Assembly: GCA_020796225.1 (NCBI GenBank)
Contig: CM036753.1
Location: 65,752,865-65,816,864, forward strand
From: Arion vulgaris
Taxonomy: Eukaryota > Mollusca > Gastropoda > Stylommatophora > Arionidae
Reading direction: 5' to 3'
DNA: 64,000 nt
The translations under genes and the position numbers were made by a program. The notes under the pieces are model-generated. The model did no database searches and was not told the origin of the DNA. It saw nothing but the letters and a program-made list of their open reading frames with translations. Position 1 is the first letter of the stretch. Each line of letters opens with the position of its first letter. Below are positions 37,101-40,039 of this stretch, piece by piece.

Positions 37101-39935
37101 GAATATAAGTGCTACAGAAGAATCCTTCGTATATCTTGGACAGAGAAGAGAACAAATAGATCTATCCAGAAAGAACTCAAAATCAAAGAAAACTGGCTGA
37201 TGCTACAAATAATAAAGAGAAAATTGAGATATTTTGGACATATAAAAAGACATGAAGGGCTGGAGAAGACCATCATGGAAGGAGGCATACCGGCAAAGAG
37301 AAGAAGAGGAAGACCACGGAGAAGCTGGATTCAGGATATAACTGATGGTTTGAGCATGACGGCTGCAGAGGCAGAACATCTGGCCTATGAGAGAGAGAAA
37401 TTCTGGAGGAATGTTGGGGTAGCAAAGTTCTGCTCAGGACAGCCTATTTAATGATGATGTGTCCCATCCAGCAGCAGCGTCTTTTCTTCATGTCTCGATC
37501 CACTGAAATATATCTCGTTTTCTCTATAAACTCCTCAAGAATACTTTCTTAGTCTTGTGGTGATTCTATAATTCACTGCTTCCCACTTCATTAGTACTTT
37601 CTCAGTTAGAATTAAAGTCACTTTTCCACTATGAGGGACATTTTCCTCCATATGGCATGAGAACTAAATAGTTTTTCCTGTGTTTAGAATATGTTTGCTA
37701 ACTACGTGTCACCTAGTGTTGCATAATCTCGTAGTATTTCAACTCTTTCGTAACCTGTACTGTCTTTTCAAATTCATACATACTTCTAGCGTTCCAGGTG
37801 TCAATTCTGAACAACTACTCTAACAACTAGTTTAACAACTGCTTCTAGTATGAGGATGGAGGTTGAGGCCGTTACTGCTGCCCTCCATTGGGGAGTTCTC
37901 TGGGACTTCATTTACTGGGGCAGTTGTTGTATCTGACTCTCAGTCGATGCTTCACAAGATCCAGAAGGGCAGGTTTCGGTATGAGTGGATGTCTTCTATA
38001 GAAGTTTCTAACCTCCAGCGGCTTACGTGGATATACTGTCCTGAGCATGCGGGTGTTTACGGTAATGAGAGAGCGGACAGGTTTGCATCAACAGCATCGA
38101 TTGTTGGGGAGTTGAAGATGGATAAGGGGATATTCTTCGCGCGACTGTCTGTTGGATGAGAACACTAAAATCGATGTTGAATCGATCAAGCGATTTAAGC
38201 AGTTTGGAGTTACCCGTTGTTCAAGTCGAACTGGATGCCTGAGAGGCAGAGTGAGAGGTGTGCTTAATCAGCGAGCCACAGGAACCATCAGTATGCATAC
38301 TCTTCGATATCTGTTGGTGGAGACTGAGCACCTATGGGTCTGCCCGAAGTGCAATGGCGTCAGTTTAGTAACCAATAACCAATTCTGAAGCTTATCCTAG
38401 ATGAAAAGGAAGTTAATTTACAGTGCAGAATTATTGCTCTGTTTTACTTGTTGTTTCATATCCGTTCTATAGGGGACTATTTTCTCTTGGTTGGCACATC
38501 TCTTATTGTCTATATATTTGACTTGTTCATGGTTGGTTGGAATTTGTTACTAAAGTTTTCTACCGGATGGAATAGCCAACAGTAAGCAGAACTCTATCTA
38601 AGTCGCATCTGAGGACATGCCTTGCAGGTCACATTGTCATTACTTTCTGTTTTCCTTGCGGGCCCCGATAACACACGGGCGGCATAAAGGATTACCCTGA
38701 TAAAATTATAGATTGCAGACAACAAGATGACGGCATAACCTCATGTTAGATTGGTTATTGATTATTTGTTATTGGTTATTTGTTATTGGTTACTGAACTG
38801 ACGTCATTGCACTCTGGGTAGACGCATATGTGATCAGTCTCCCCAACATATGTCGAAGGATATGCATATTAATGATTCCCGTGGCTCGCTGATTCAACAC
38901 ACTCCTCACTCTGCCCCTCTTTTCTATTTGTACAACGTGTAACTCCAAACTCCTTAAATCGTTGAATCGATTCAACATCTTATTTAGTGTTTTCATACAA
39001 TAGACAGTGTTGAAGAGACCGAAGAACATCCCCCTTTATCCATATTCAATTCTCCGATAATTAATGCTGTTGATGCAAGCCTGTCCTCTCTCTCAATGCC
39101 TCAAATACCCGCATGCCCAGAACAGCAGATCCACGTACGCCACTGGAGGTTAGAAAATATATTAGCTCATACCGAAACCTGCCATTTTGGTGACTTCTTC
39201 CGAAGCTCATGGTTAGAATTACATTTATAATAATCCTCATCATCCATTGCCGTGCCGGCTGGCATAGTCGATCATGGGTCTCCACAAATCTCTGTCCCTG
39301 ATGTTTGCTATCGTCTCAGATGTTGACGCTCTTCAATGCCATGAAGGTAGCCTGTCCAAATTTTTCGCTGCCTCGTCTTCCTTCGATTTTACCAGTTGCC
39401 ACAATGTGTTATAAGCGTTGCCTTCTCACTACATGATTGAAAAATGATGATTGCCTCCTTCGTATATTGATATGCTTTCTCTGTGCCTTAGCCTCATTTT
39501 TTTTTTAATCGATCCGAAGCACTTGAGCTAAAGCTTCTTCGTTCAGTATCATGGACATCGTAACCCTTCGGTTCGGTGCCTGAACACCGTAAATCTGGGA
39601 ACCTGTAGCTTTTCTGCCAGTCCGCGGAGTTGAACCCGCACATAGTCACCCGTAGTCCAACGTGCTACGAACACGCTGGGCACGCGGGCCTTGGCCTCAT
39701 TCAACACCACCACATTTGCCATTTTAGTAGTCCATAGGATTCTCTCCATGGGATACTCGCATCCGTATGTCAATATTGGCTACATTTACAATACTTAATA
39801 CTCAATTAAATTCAGGACTTACCGAAGATCGTAATAGTCATTTTTAATCTGCACAGGCTCCTCAACAAATGATTCATAAACGATTTCTTCTTTTTCAGAT
39901 GTATCTTTTTCTTTCTTTTTCTGTTTCGGGCCCAT
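9988..39935 (-). CDS. MYCBPAP: MYCBP-associated protein, eight-exon gene model
   Basis: Model (minus strand): exons 39823-39935, 35790-35977, 32776-32975, 28673-30431, 25609-25705, 22538-22680, 11863-11997, 9988-10132, giving about 925 residues, close to the vertebrate protein. The family was named for MYCBP binding and is now tied to the ciliary/sperm-flagellar central apparatus and male fertility; that role is known from mammals, not seen here. In sequence I see a charged N-terminus, then the long exon 4 with the family core including an Ig-like (ASH/PapD-type) segment ([15 protein letters not shown] ... VILPGETF), then acidic and helical C-terminal exons. Phases agree at every junction except exon 3/4: exon 3 ends in phase 0, but the best acceptor before exon 4 (TTTTTTGCAG at 30432) needs phase 1. 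A microexon, a weaker AG 14 bases further in, or a different exon-3 donor would fix it. The introns are full of repeats. Confidence 0.82.
10300..10556 (-). mobile_element. SINE family J, copy 1
   Basis: A 250-bp element with a (CTT)n end at 10306-10320 (an AAG tail on the minus strand). The conserved body includes TACGTTGTGCCAG, CAGCACATCCGATTTCTGCG and CGCCTCTTACGAC, and it ends at GGGTCCCGGCACCACTGGGG. Other copies: 28275, 35470(+), 57437 and 61570, plus fragments. Confidence 0.72.
10725..10930. repeat. 41-bp minisatellite, five copies
   Basis: The unit begins CATGGTGGCCTGGCACATAG and ends GATCACTCAAC. The copies are essentially identical, indicating recent homogenisation. It lies in MYCBPAP intron 7. 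Confidence 0.95.
10930..11580. repeat. Degenerate repeats around TTGATTGATTTGTTTATAAACTG
   Basis: About 650 bp of irregular, diverged copies of a motif containing CATTGATTGGTCACTGATTG and TTTATAAACTGT. It directly continues the perfect 41-bp array, so it may be an older, decayed part of the same satellite. I see nothing else in it. Confidence 0.6.
11600..11760. repeat. Short copy of the 18.9-kb GC-rich block end
   Basis: The segment CCCTCGATTCCTACCC and the following CCAGACTGCAG, then CAGGGCCACCACGAGGAGG, resembles 18885-18955. It is a diverged partial copy of the same unclassified element. Confidence 0.4.
11863..11997 (-). CDS. MYCBPAP: MYCBPAP exon 7
   Basis: Acceptor AACTAG before 11997 and donor AG|GTTTGT after 11863. 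The one base carried in completes an Ile codon from exon 6. The peptide reads [20 protein letters not shown], then a Leu/Glu-rich helix ([20 protein letters not shown]). 135 bp, phase 2 at exit, matching exon 8. Confidence 0.8.
12100..12690 (+). mobile_element. LINE 3' end (YASESWKM family), copy 1
   Basis: The plus frame gives the RT thumb region ([42 protein letters not shown]). After one frameshift it gives the tail ([28 protein letters not shown]). Antisense copies occur at 21440-22260 and 32300-32695. It is 5' truncated and inactive. Confidence 0.85.
12845..12925 (+). mobile_element. tRNA-like sequence, probable SINE head
   Basis: GGGCTAGGCAATGGGCGCTG (A-box-like) and a perfect B-box GGTTCGAATCC near 12903 are spaced as in a tRNA, but I cannot fold a convincing acceptor stem. 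It is more likely a SINE head or tRNA relic than a working tRNA gene. Confidence 0.4.
13015..13178. mobile_element. hAT-like MITE, copy 3
   Basis: 164 bp with CAGTGGCGGCTCGTG and complementary GACGAGCCGCCACTG ends. Flanks ATCTGTAT (13007-13014) and ATCTCTTT (13179-13186), 6 of 8 identical. Confidence 0.87.
13262..13495 (+). mobile_element. SINE family D, copy 2
   Basis: It carries the family's GGGCATCTGGGATAGTGAGA head region, AAAATACATCTCACCGTT body and GTGGTGCCTAGAAAATCGAC 3' segment. The A-box is eroded. Confidence 0.7.
13650..13810 (+). mobile_element. LINE RNase H-type C-terminal scrap
   Basis: The plus frame gives [20 protein letters not shown] followed by [10 protein letters not shown] and EHIWKYPEG, the downstream region of RNase H-type LINEs. 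An antisense relative is at 42635-42830. Confidence 0.6.
14060..15060. repeat. 44-bp minisatellite, about 13 copies, split by a LINE
   Basis: The unit begins GTGATTGTCGACTGACCACA and ends GTGTAGATCGT. Copies occupy 14060-14593 and resume at 14995-15060 after a LINE insertion. The unit has no stop in any minus frame, and 44 is not a multiple of three, so long minus ORFs arise in all three frames by arithmetic alone. Confidence 0.95.
14594..14994 (+). mobile_element. 5'-truncated LINE inserted in the 44-bp array
   Basis: The frame carries [20 protein letters not shown], then (with a frameshift) [16 protein letters not shown], [20 protein letters not shown] and the terminal region. The 3' tail is (TAAG)n at 14982-14994. 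GTGTGTAGATCGTG is found at both junctions (14580-14593 and 14995-15008), so the insertion duplicated about 14 bp of the array. Confidence 0.88.
15355..15660 (-). mobile_element. LINE 3' end fragment
   Basis: The minus strand reads [19 protein letters not shown], followed by a decayed [15 protein letters not shown] tail, a typical non-LTR RT C-terminus. It is diverged. Confidence 0.6.
16000..16190 (-). mobile_element. LINE 3' end fragment
   Basis: Minus-strand remnants resembling RRWRWTGHVI and [16 protein letters not shown], broken by indels. Confidence 0.55.
16325..16480 (-). mobile_element. Second Penelope-like family, 3' end
   Basis: The reverse complement contains CTGAAAGACCTCTGGTCGAA followed by ACGTCGAGTG and an AT-rich end (ATATTTAATAATT). 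This is the same GGTC-GAAAC arrangement as the main Penelope family but a distinct sequence. A related plus copy is at about 33200-33400. Confidence 0.5.
16780..17000 (-). mobile_element. LINE-m fragment with (ACATA)n tail
   Basis: It parallels 27525-28175. A TATGT repeat (16780-16805, the element's tail) is followed by CGACGTCTGGCACATTGG (minus frame CP-CH-DVD), then AGTTGATTACTATATCTTCT and the ACACTGTCTGGCAT region. It is 5' truncated. Confidence 0.65.
17150..17670 (+). mobile_element. LINE 3' end related to the [10 protein letters not shown] family
   Basis: Broken plus frames give [20 protein letters not shown], then [20 protein letters not shown] and [13 protein letters not shown], and a (GAT)n tail at 17658-17669. 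Confidence 0.65.
17685..17960 (-). mobile_element. Diverged SINE J/K-type fragment
   Basis: Contains GATCTTTGACAAGAACGT, CCGATTTCAGCC and TTATTTACTAGGGTAGCTTC, the shared core of families J and K, followed by unmatched DNA. Confidence 0.45.
18000..19030. other. GC-rich unclassified block with a 93-bp direct repeat
   Basis: Much more GC-rich than its neighbours. Two copies of a segment containing CCAACCTCAGTTCTTC and AATGCAACAGTACCTTG lie 93 bp apart (18055 and 18148). Overlapping ORFs occur on both strands (largest 171 codons, 18282-18797 plus), but none matches a domain I know. A partial copy of the right end at 11600-11760 shows it is repetitive. It could be the 5' part or ORF1 of a LINE, but that is a guess. 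Confidence 0.5.
19137..19299. mobile_element. hAT-like MITE, copy 4, perfect duplication
   Basis: 163 bp. The left terminus has one change (CAGAGGCGGCTCGT) and the right reads ACGAGCCGCCACTG. GACAAAGT is perfectly duplicated at 19129-19136 and 19300-19307. This is the clearest evidence for 8-bp target duplication in the family. Confidence 0.93.
19340..19810 (+). mobile_element. Decayed LINE RT 3' fragment
   Basis: Frames resemble [20 protein letters not shown] and [16 protein letters not shown], as in 41650-42190 and the [10 protein letters not shown] family. It has many stops. Confidence 0.55.
19908..20215 (-). mobile_element. SINE family A, copy 3 (head missing)
   Basis: The GATT tail at 19910-19935 is followed by ATAACCATGTGTGATCCTAT, the body, and CCGTCTCCGATAGGACTAG. 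Family similarity stops near 20215, before the tRNA-like head. Confidence 0.72.
20728..20998 (-). mobile_element. SINE family K, copy 1
   Basis: (CTT)n end, GTCGTTCTTTGCGACCAATT, AAGAACGTGTATACGTTGCA, GTGCATCCGATTTCATCC and CGCCTCTTACGACATGCGTG, ending at CCCGGTAACCATTCGGACGG. Families J and K share the TCTTACGACATGC core. Confidence 0.75.
21066..21235. repeat. 13-bp minisatellite
   Basis: About 13 copies of GACGAGTTAGTAA and the variant GACTAGTTAGTAA. Directly right of it is an unmatched 200 bp before a LINE end. Confidence 0.93.
21440..22260 (-). mobile_element. LINE 3' end (YASESWKM family), copy 2, interrupted
   Basis: The minus strand carries [47 protein letters not shown] and the [14 protein letters not shown] tail, matching 12100-12690. 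A second LINE (21933-22149) splits it. Confidence 0.87.
21933..22149 (+). mobile_element. 5'-truncated LINE with 12-bp duplication and (GAT)n tail
   Basis: It encodes [20 protein letters not shown] and then [20 protein letters not shown] with a stop after KGYAP. It ends TTGATGATGATGA. CTATATAACTTG is perfectly duplicated at 21921-21932 and 22150-22161. A typical target-primed insertion. Confidence 0.93.
22325..22510 (+). mobile_element. LINE RNase H-type C-terminal scrap
   Basis: The plus frame gives [20 protein letters not shown] (the Cys/His motif), then [11 protein letters not shown]. It is short and adjoins MYCBPAP exon 6. Confidence 0.65.
22538..22680 (-). CDS. MYCBPAP: MYCBPAP exon 6
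   Basis: Acceptor ACATGGCAG before 22680, donor AT|GTGAGT after 22538. 143 bp. Encodes [20 protein letters not shown] then a strongly acidic stretch ([20 protein letters not shown]). Entry phase 0 and exit phase 2 agree with exons 5 and 7. Confidence 0.82.
22875..23175. repeat. 43-bp minisatellite
   Basis: About six copies containing GATAGGAGGAACGTCGTGCA and AGAAGCAAATATGTCAACT. The first copies are diverged. Confidence 0.88.
23190..24358. repeat. 88-bp direct repeats, third copy displaced by a LINE
   Basis: Units containing ACTACAATATATGTTTTCTA and AATAAAGCGTCCACTG occur at about 23203 and 23291. A further partial unit follows the LINE at 24298-24358, so the LINE entered this small array. 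Confidence 0.8.
23327..24297 (+). mobile_element. LINE-c, 971-bp copy with RNase H domain and 13-bp duplication
   Basis: Longest copy of this family. A linker ORF (TKAYM ... [20 protein letters not shown]) leads into RNase H: the first Asp in the YDG remnant (23712-23720, small deletions break the frame), Glu in MEVEA, Asp in VVSDSQSML and Asp in NERTDRLAS are all recognisable. Then come [20 protein letters not shown] and the end GACGTCAGTTTAGTAACC. ATGTTTTCTAGGA at 23314-23326 and 24298-24310 is a perfect 13-bp duplication. Confidence 0.92.
24430..25150. repeat. 50-bp satellite (two 25-bp half-units)
   Basis: About 14 copies, each combining ATAGAAGGACACATCATTCT and ATAGAAGGACATATAATGCT plus ATATGATGCT. 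Small deletions occur near 24530-24710. It lies in MYCBPAP intron 5. Confidence 0.93.
25609..25705 (-). CDS. MYCBPAP: MYCBPAP exon 5
   Basis: Acceptor TTGCTCTCAG before 25705, donor AAG|GTGAGA after 25609. 97 bp. The first base completes Arg from exon 4, then [20 protein letters not shown] and [12 protein letters not shown]. Short and easy to miss, but it is the only exon that reconciles the phases of exons 4 and 6. Confidence 0.82.
25865..26010. mobile_element. hAT-like MITE, copy 5
   Basis: 146 bp (internally shortened) with CAGTGGCGGCTCGTGATC and GACGAGCCGCCACTG ends. Flanks ACCATATA (25857-25864) and AGCATATA (26011-26018), 7 of 8 identical. Confidence 0.9.
26225..26550 (-). mobile_element. 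LINE 3' end ([12 protein letters not shown] family), intact frame
   Basis: One continuous minus frame: [60 protein letters not shown], and [15 protein letters not shown]. It is a classic non-LTR RT C-terminal tail. A related copy at 36835-37545 is interrupted by another LINE. Confidence 0.82.
26590..26715 (+). mobile_element. SINE family D, 3' fragment
   Basis: Starts in the middle of the family (CTACTGAACGTATAAGCGGT), continues GCCTAGAAAATCAACAACTT and GGATATGCCACGATTTTCAT, and runs into a short TA repeat. Confidence 0.7.
26922..27315 (+). mobile_element. SINE family A, copy 4 (best head)
   Basis: Plus orientation. The head TGTAGCTTAGAAGTAAGATG (A-box), CTCGCCTCTCACTCC and GGTTCGTTCCCCGGG (B-box) is clearly tRNA-like. 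The body ends GTGCAATGATTATT, followed by a T-run. It gives the orientation of the whole family. Confidence 0.8.
27525..28175 (-). mobile_element. LINE-m, RNase H end, interrupted by a Penelope remnant
   Basis: On the minus strand: [20 protein letters not shown] (last RNase H Asp), [20 protein letters not shown], then after the insertion a zinc-knuckle-like terminus (CPMCH-DVD) and an (ACATA)n tail at 27525-27615. A Penelope palindrome occupies 27771-27990. Confidence 0.78.
27771..27990. mobile_element. Penelope 3' tails as a short palindrome, 10-bp duplication
   Basis: The left arm (ACACGTTCAAACAAAGTACT ...) and right arm (... AGTACTTTGTTTGTACGTGT) are inverted copies of the Penelope 3' end, with one CGTTTCGACCAAAAGGCC block between. 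ATATTCAAAC is perfectly duplicated at 27761-27770 and 27991-28000. No coding sequence. Confidence 0.85.
28275..28535 (-). mobile_element. SINE family J, copy 2
   Basis: (CTT)n end at 28277-28285, body with TGTGCCAGTTATGTGCCTAC, CAGCACATCCGATTTCTTAG and GCCTCTTACGACATGCC, ending near GGGCCCGGCAAACCACGGG. Confidence 0.75.
28673..30431 (-). CDS. MYCBPAP: MYCBPAP exon 4 (main exon)
   Basis: 1759 bp, the longest coding exon in the window, open throughout. It carries the family core: [20 protein letters not shown] near its start, then the ASH/PapD-like region ([73 protein letters not shown]). A linker region [20 protein letters not shown] follows. Donor TTCAG|GTAAGG after 28673, phase 2. The acceptor at 30432 (TTTTTTTGCAG) is strong but needs phase 1, in conflict with exon 3. 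Confidence 0.88.
30475..30725 (-). mobile_element. SINE family H, full-length copy
   Basis: The minus strand begins with a tRNA-like head (GACGCTGTAGCGTAGTTGTT, A-box; GGTCTGGGTTCAGCTCC, B-box). It runs through TTTTTCCCCACCACGACGG and CATCACCCATCGTGTGACGG to a 3' end near 30475. It sits just upstream of MYCBPAP exon 4, in intron 3. Confidence 0.75.
30755..31065 (+). mobile_element. LINE-c, short copy
   Basis: Starts within the post-RNase H region ([15 protein letters not shown]), then [12 protein letters not shown] and the end GACGTCAGTTTATTAACC. Heavily frameshifted and 5' truncated. Confidence 0.72.
31355..32165. repeat. (AGT)n microsatellite, split by SINE D
   Basis: Imperfect AGT/AGC triplet array at 31355-31770 and again at 31963-32165, with a 5'-truncated SINE D between. 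It produces poly-Ser and poly-Val frames that have no gene context. Confidence 0.95.
31768..31963 (+). mobile_element. SINE family D, copy 4 (5' truncated)
   Basis: Begins near the B-box (CCAGGCTCAAACTCCAATGC), contains AAAAATAGACCTCACCGTTC and ends CCACGATTTTCG, where the triplet repeat resumes. Confidence 0.78.
32300..32695 (-). mobile_element. LINE 3' end (YASESWKM family), copy 3, interrupted
   Basis: Minus-strand remnants of RLSELPR-like tail (32330-32423) and the upstream KERMT-like part (32636-32690), matching 21470-21650. SINE B lies between. Confidence 0.75.
32424..32627 (-). mobile_element. SINE family B, copy 2, perfect 8-bp duplication
   Basis: Poly(T) at 32424-32434 is the A-tail. 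The head lies at 32540-32627 (reverse complement CAGCGTGTTCGTAGCACGTT and GCGGGTTCAACTCCGCGG, a canonical B-box). CAAAGTTC is duplicated at 32416-32423 and 32628-32635. The host LINE reads straight through if the insert is removed. Confidence 0.93.
32776..32975 (-). CDS. MYCBPAP: MYCBPAP exon 3
   Basis: Acceptor TTACGCAG before 32975, donor GAG|GTATTT after 32776. 200 bp. The first two bases complete Glu from exon 2, then [40 protein letters not shown] and a run ending GILHLFQE. The Pro-rich segment followed by an RRTP motif is consistent with the region preceding the MYCBPAP core. Exit phase 0. Confidence 0.8.
32980..33700. other. Mostly unassigned DNA with one Penelope-type tail
   Basis: MYCBPAP intron 2 sequence. 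Around 33200-33400 there is a second-family Penelope-like 3' end (ATAAAGATCTATGACCGAAA then CGTCGAGTGATG), related to 16325-16480. I see no other feature. Confidence 0.45.
33700..34140. repeat. (GATT)n microsatellite
   Basis: About 440 bp of GATT repeats with GCA- and AAT-containing interruptions on the left and nearly pure repeats towards the right. It abuts a (GGTT)n run and then the 3' end of SINE A. Confidence 0.96.
34141..34206. repeat. (GGTT)n microsatellite
   Basis: Pure GGTT run, a variant of the neighbouring GATT repeat, directly against the SINE A 3' end (GAGCCATCATTGCACTTCGG). Confidence 0.97.
34207..34635 (-). mobile_element. SINE family A, copy 5
   Basis: Full-length minus copy. 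The 3' end is at 34207 (CATCATTGCACTTCGGTGAG) and the head at about 34600-34635 (ACCTCTACACTACAGAGATT). Its tail merges into the GATT/GGTT microsatellite. Confidence 0.8.
34830..34990 (+). repeat. Interspersed repeat M, copy 1
   Basis: ATTCTCCGAAAGGAGTTAATTC, GTTTGTTGGCCTACACGCTC and GGTTGAAAGCAGCGTGC match the reverse complement of 50040-50190. Class unknown. Confidence 0.6.
35170..35340 (-). mobile_element. LINE 3' end scrap
   Basis: The minus frame gives [20 protein letters not shown] and [11 protein letters not shown], a non-LTR RT terminal region. Confidence 0.55.
35470..35705 (+). mobile_element. SINE family J, copy 3 (plus)
   Basis: Starts GTACCGGGGCCTGCAAGGG, then AATAGTACCACTGCGACCTA and GCATCGCAGAAATCGGATGT, ending near an AAGAAG tail. 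It is the only plus-oriented J copy. Confidence 0.72.
35790..35977 (-). CDS. MYCBPAP: MYCBPAP exon 2
   Basis: Acceptor TTTATTTATCAG before 35977, donor AAAG|GTAATG after 35790. 188 bp. The first base completes Arg from exon 1, then [40 protein letters not shown] and a run ending [11 protein letters not shown]. Basic, with Pro-rich start. Phases fit both neighbours. Confidence 0.82.
36030..36212. repeat. 44-bp minisatellite, four copies
   Basis: Unit AACATGTTATCTATACATTA plus AATGTTTATCATCATCATCA plus ATAT. It ends exactly where a LINE tail (CATCATCATC, next feature) begins, and each unit contains the same ATC run. Confidence 0.93.
36200..36480 (-). mobile_element. LINE 3' end ([16 protein letters not shown] subfamily)
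   Basis: Minus-strand remnants [20 protein letters not shown], EFFRT-like and [20 protein letters not shown]. It is a subfamily of the [14 protein letters not shown], with the same (GAT)n tail. A second member is at 50635-51055. Confidence 0.7.
36835..37545 (-). mobile_element. LINE 3' end ([12 protein letters not shown] family), interrupted
   Basis: Matches 26225-26550 in outline: the RDLEAEI region on the left and the TLLLDGTH part on the right (37458-37545). A plus-strand LINE (37033-37457) is inserted with a 12-bp duplication. Confidence 0.75.
37033..37457 (+). mobile_element. LINE ([10 protein letters not shown] family) with near-intact tail and 12-bp duplication
   Basis: Best copy of the family. 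One open frame: [80 protein letters not shown] and the terminus KFCSGQPI. The tail is AATGATGA. TGTGTCCCATCC occurs at 37021-37032 and 37458-37469. Confidence 0.93.
37830..38395 (+). mobile_element. LINE-c, RNase H copy
   Basis: [11 protein letters not shown] (Glu), [20 protein letters not shown] (Asp), [20 protein letters not shown] (last Asp intact), [20 protein letters not shown] and [19 protein letters not shown] few frameshifts break it. The tail is ACCAATAACCAA. Confidence 0.87.
38595..38690 (-). mobile_element. SINE J fragment
   Basis: ACATGCCTTGCAGGTCACAT and GCGGGCCCCGATAACACACG correspond to the J/K 5' part. Short and diverged. Confidence 0.5.
38750..39195 (-). mobile_element. LINE-c, minus copy
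   Basis: Reverse-strand match: tail of ATTGGTTATT repeats at 38751-38795, then [35 protein letters not shown] and [10 protein letters not shown]. Frameshifted. Its tail repeats are expanded compared with other copies. Confidence 0.78.
39200..39780 (-). mobile_element. LINE 3' fragment, interrupted by SINE B
   Basis: Minus strand: [26 protein letters not shown], [SINE], [45 protein letters not shown] and a (GAT)n-type tail. Removal of the SINE restores a continuous alignment. Confidence 0.72.
39499..39687 (-). mobile_element. SINE family B, copy 3, 14-bp duplication
   Basis: Poly(T) at 39499-39506 is the A-tail. The head is at high coordinates (reverse complement CAGCGTGTTCGTAGCACGTT, GCGGGTTCAACTCCGCGG). 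GCCTTAGCCTCATT (39485-39498) and GCCTTGGCCTCATT (39688-39701) flank it, 13 of 14 identical. Confidence 0.92.
39823..39935 (-). CDS. MYCBPAP: MYCBPAP exon 1 with start codon
   Basis: ATG at 39933-39935, preceded on the minus strand by AT-rich 5' sequence. Encodes [20 protein letters not shown] then [18 protein letters not shown]. Lys-rich start. Donor CG|GTAAGT after 39823, phase 2. The start was chosen because it is the first ATG in the exon and gives correct phase into exon 2. A repeat (LINE plus Penelope pair) begins only about 125 bp upstream, so the promoter is very short or lies inside repeats. Confidence 0.8.
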
Positions 39936-40039
39936 TTTAATGTTAATAAATGTTGAGGTTGCTAAAAGTTGAGTACGGTCGAGATATAGACATCAACCGC
40001 TGAGCAATAAATAGAGTATAGTGTAAACATCTTGTGATT

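Noticed and set aside
39957..39967. X-box (RFX site) in the MYCBPAP promoter
   Set aside because: Only one half-site is convincing, so I mention it in a finding but do not annotate it.
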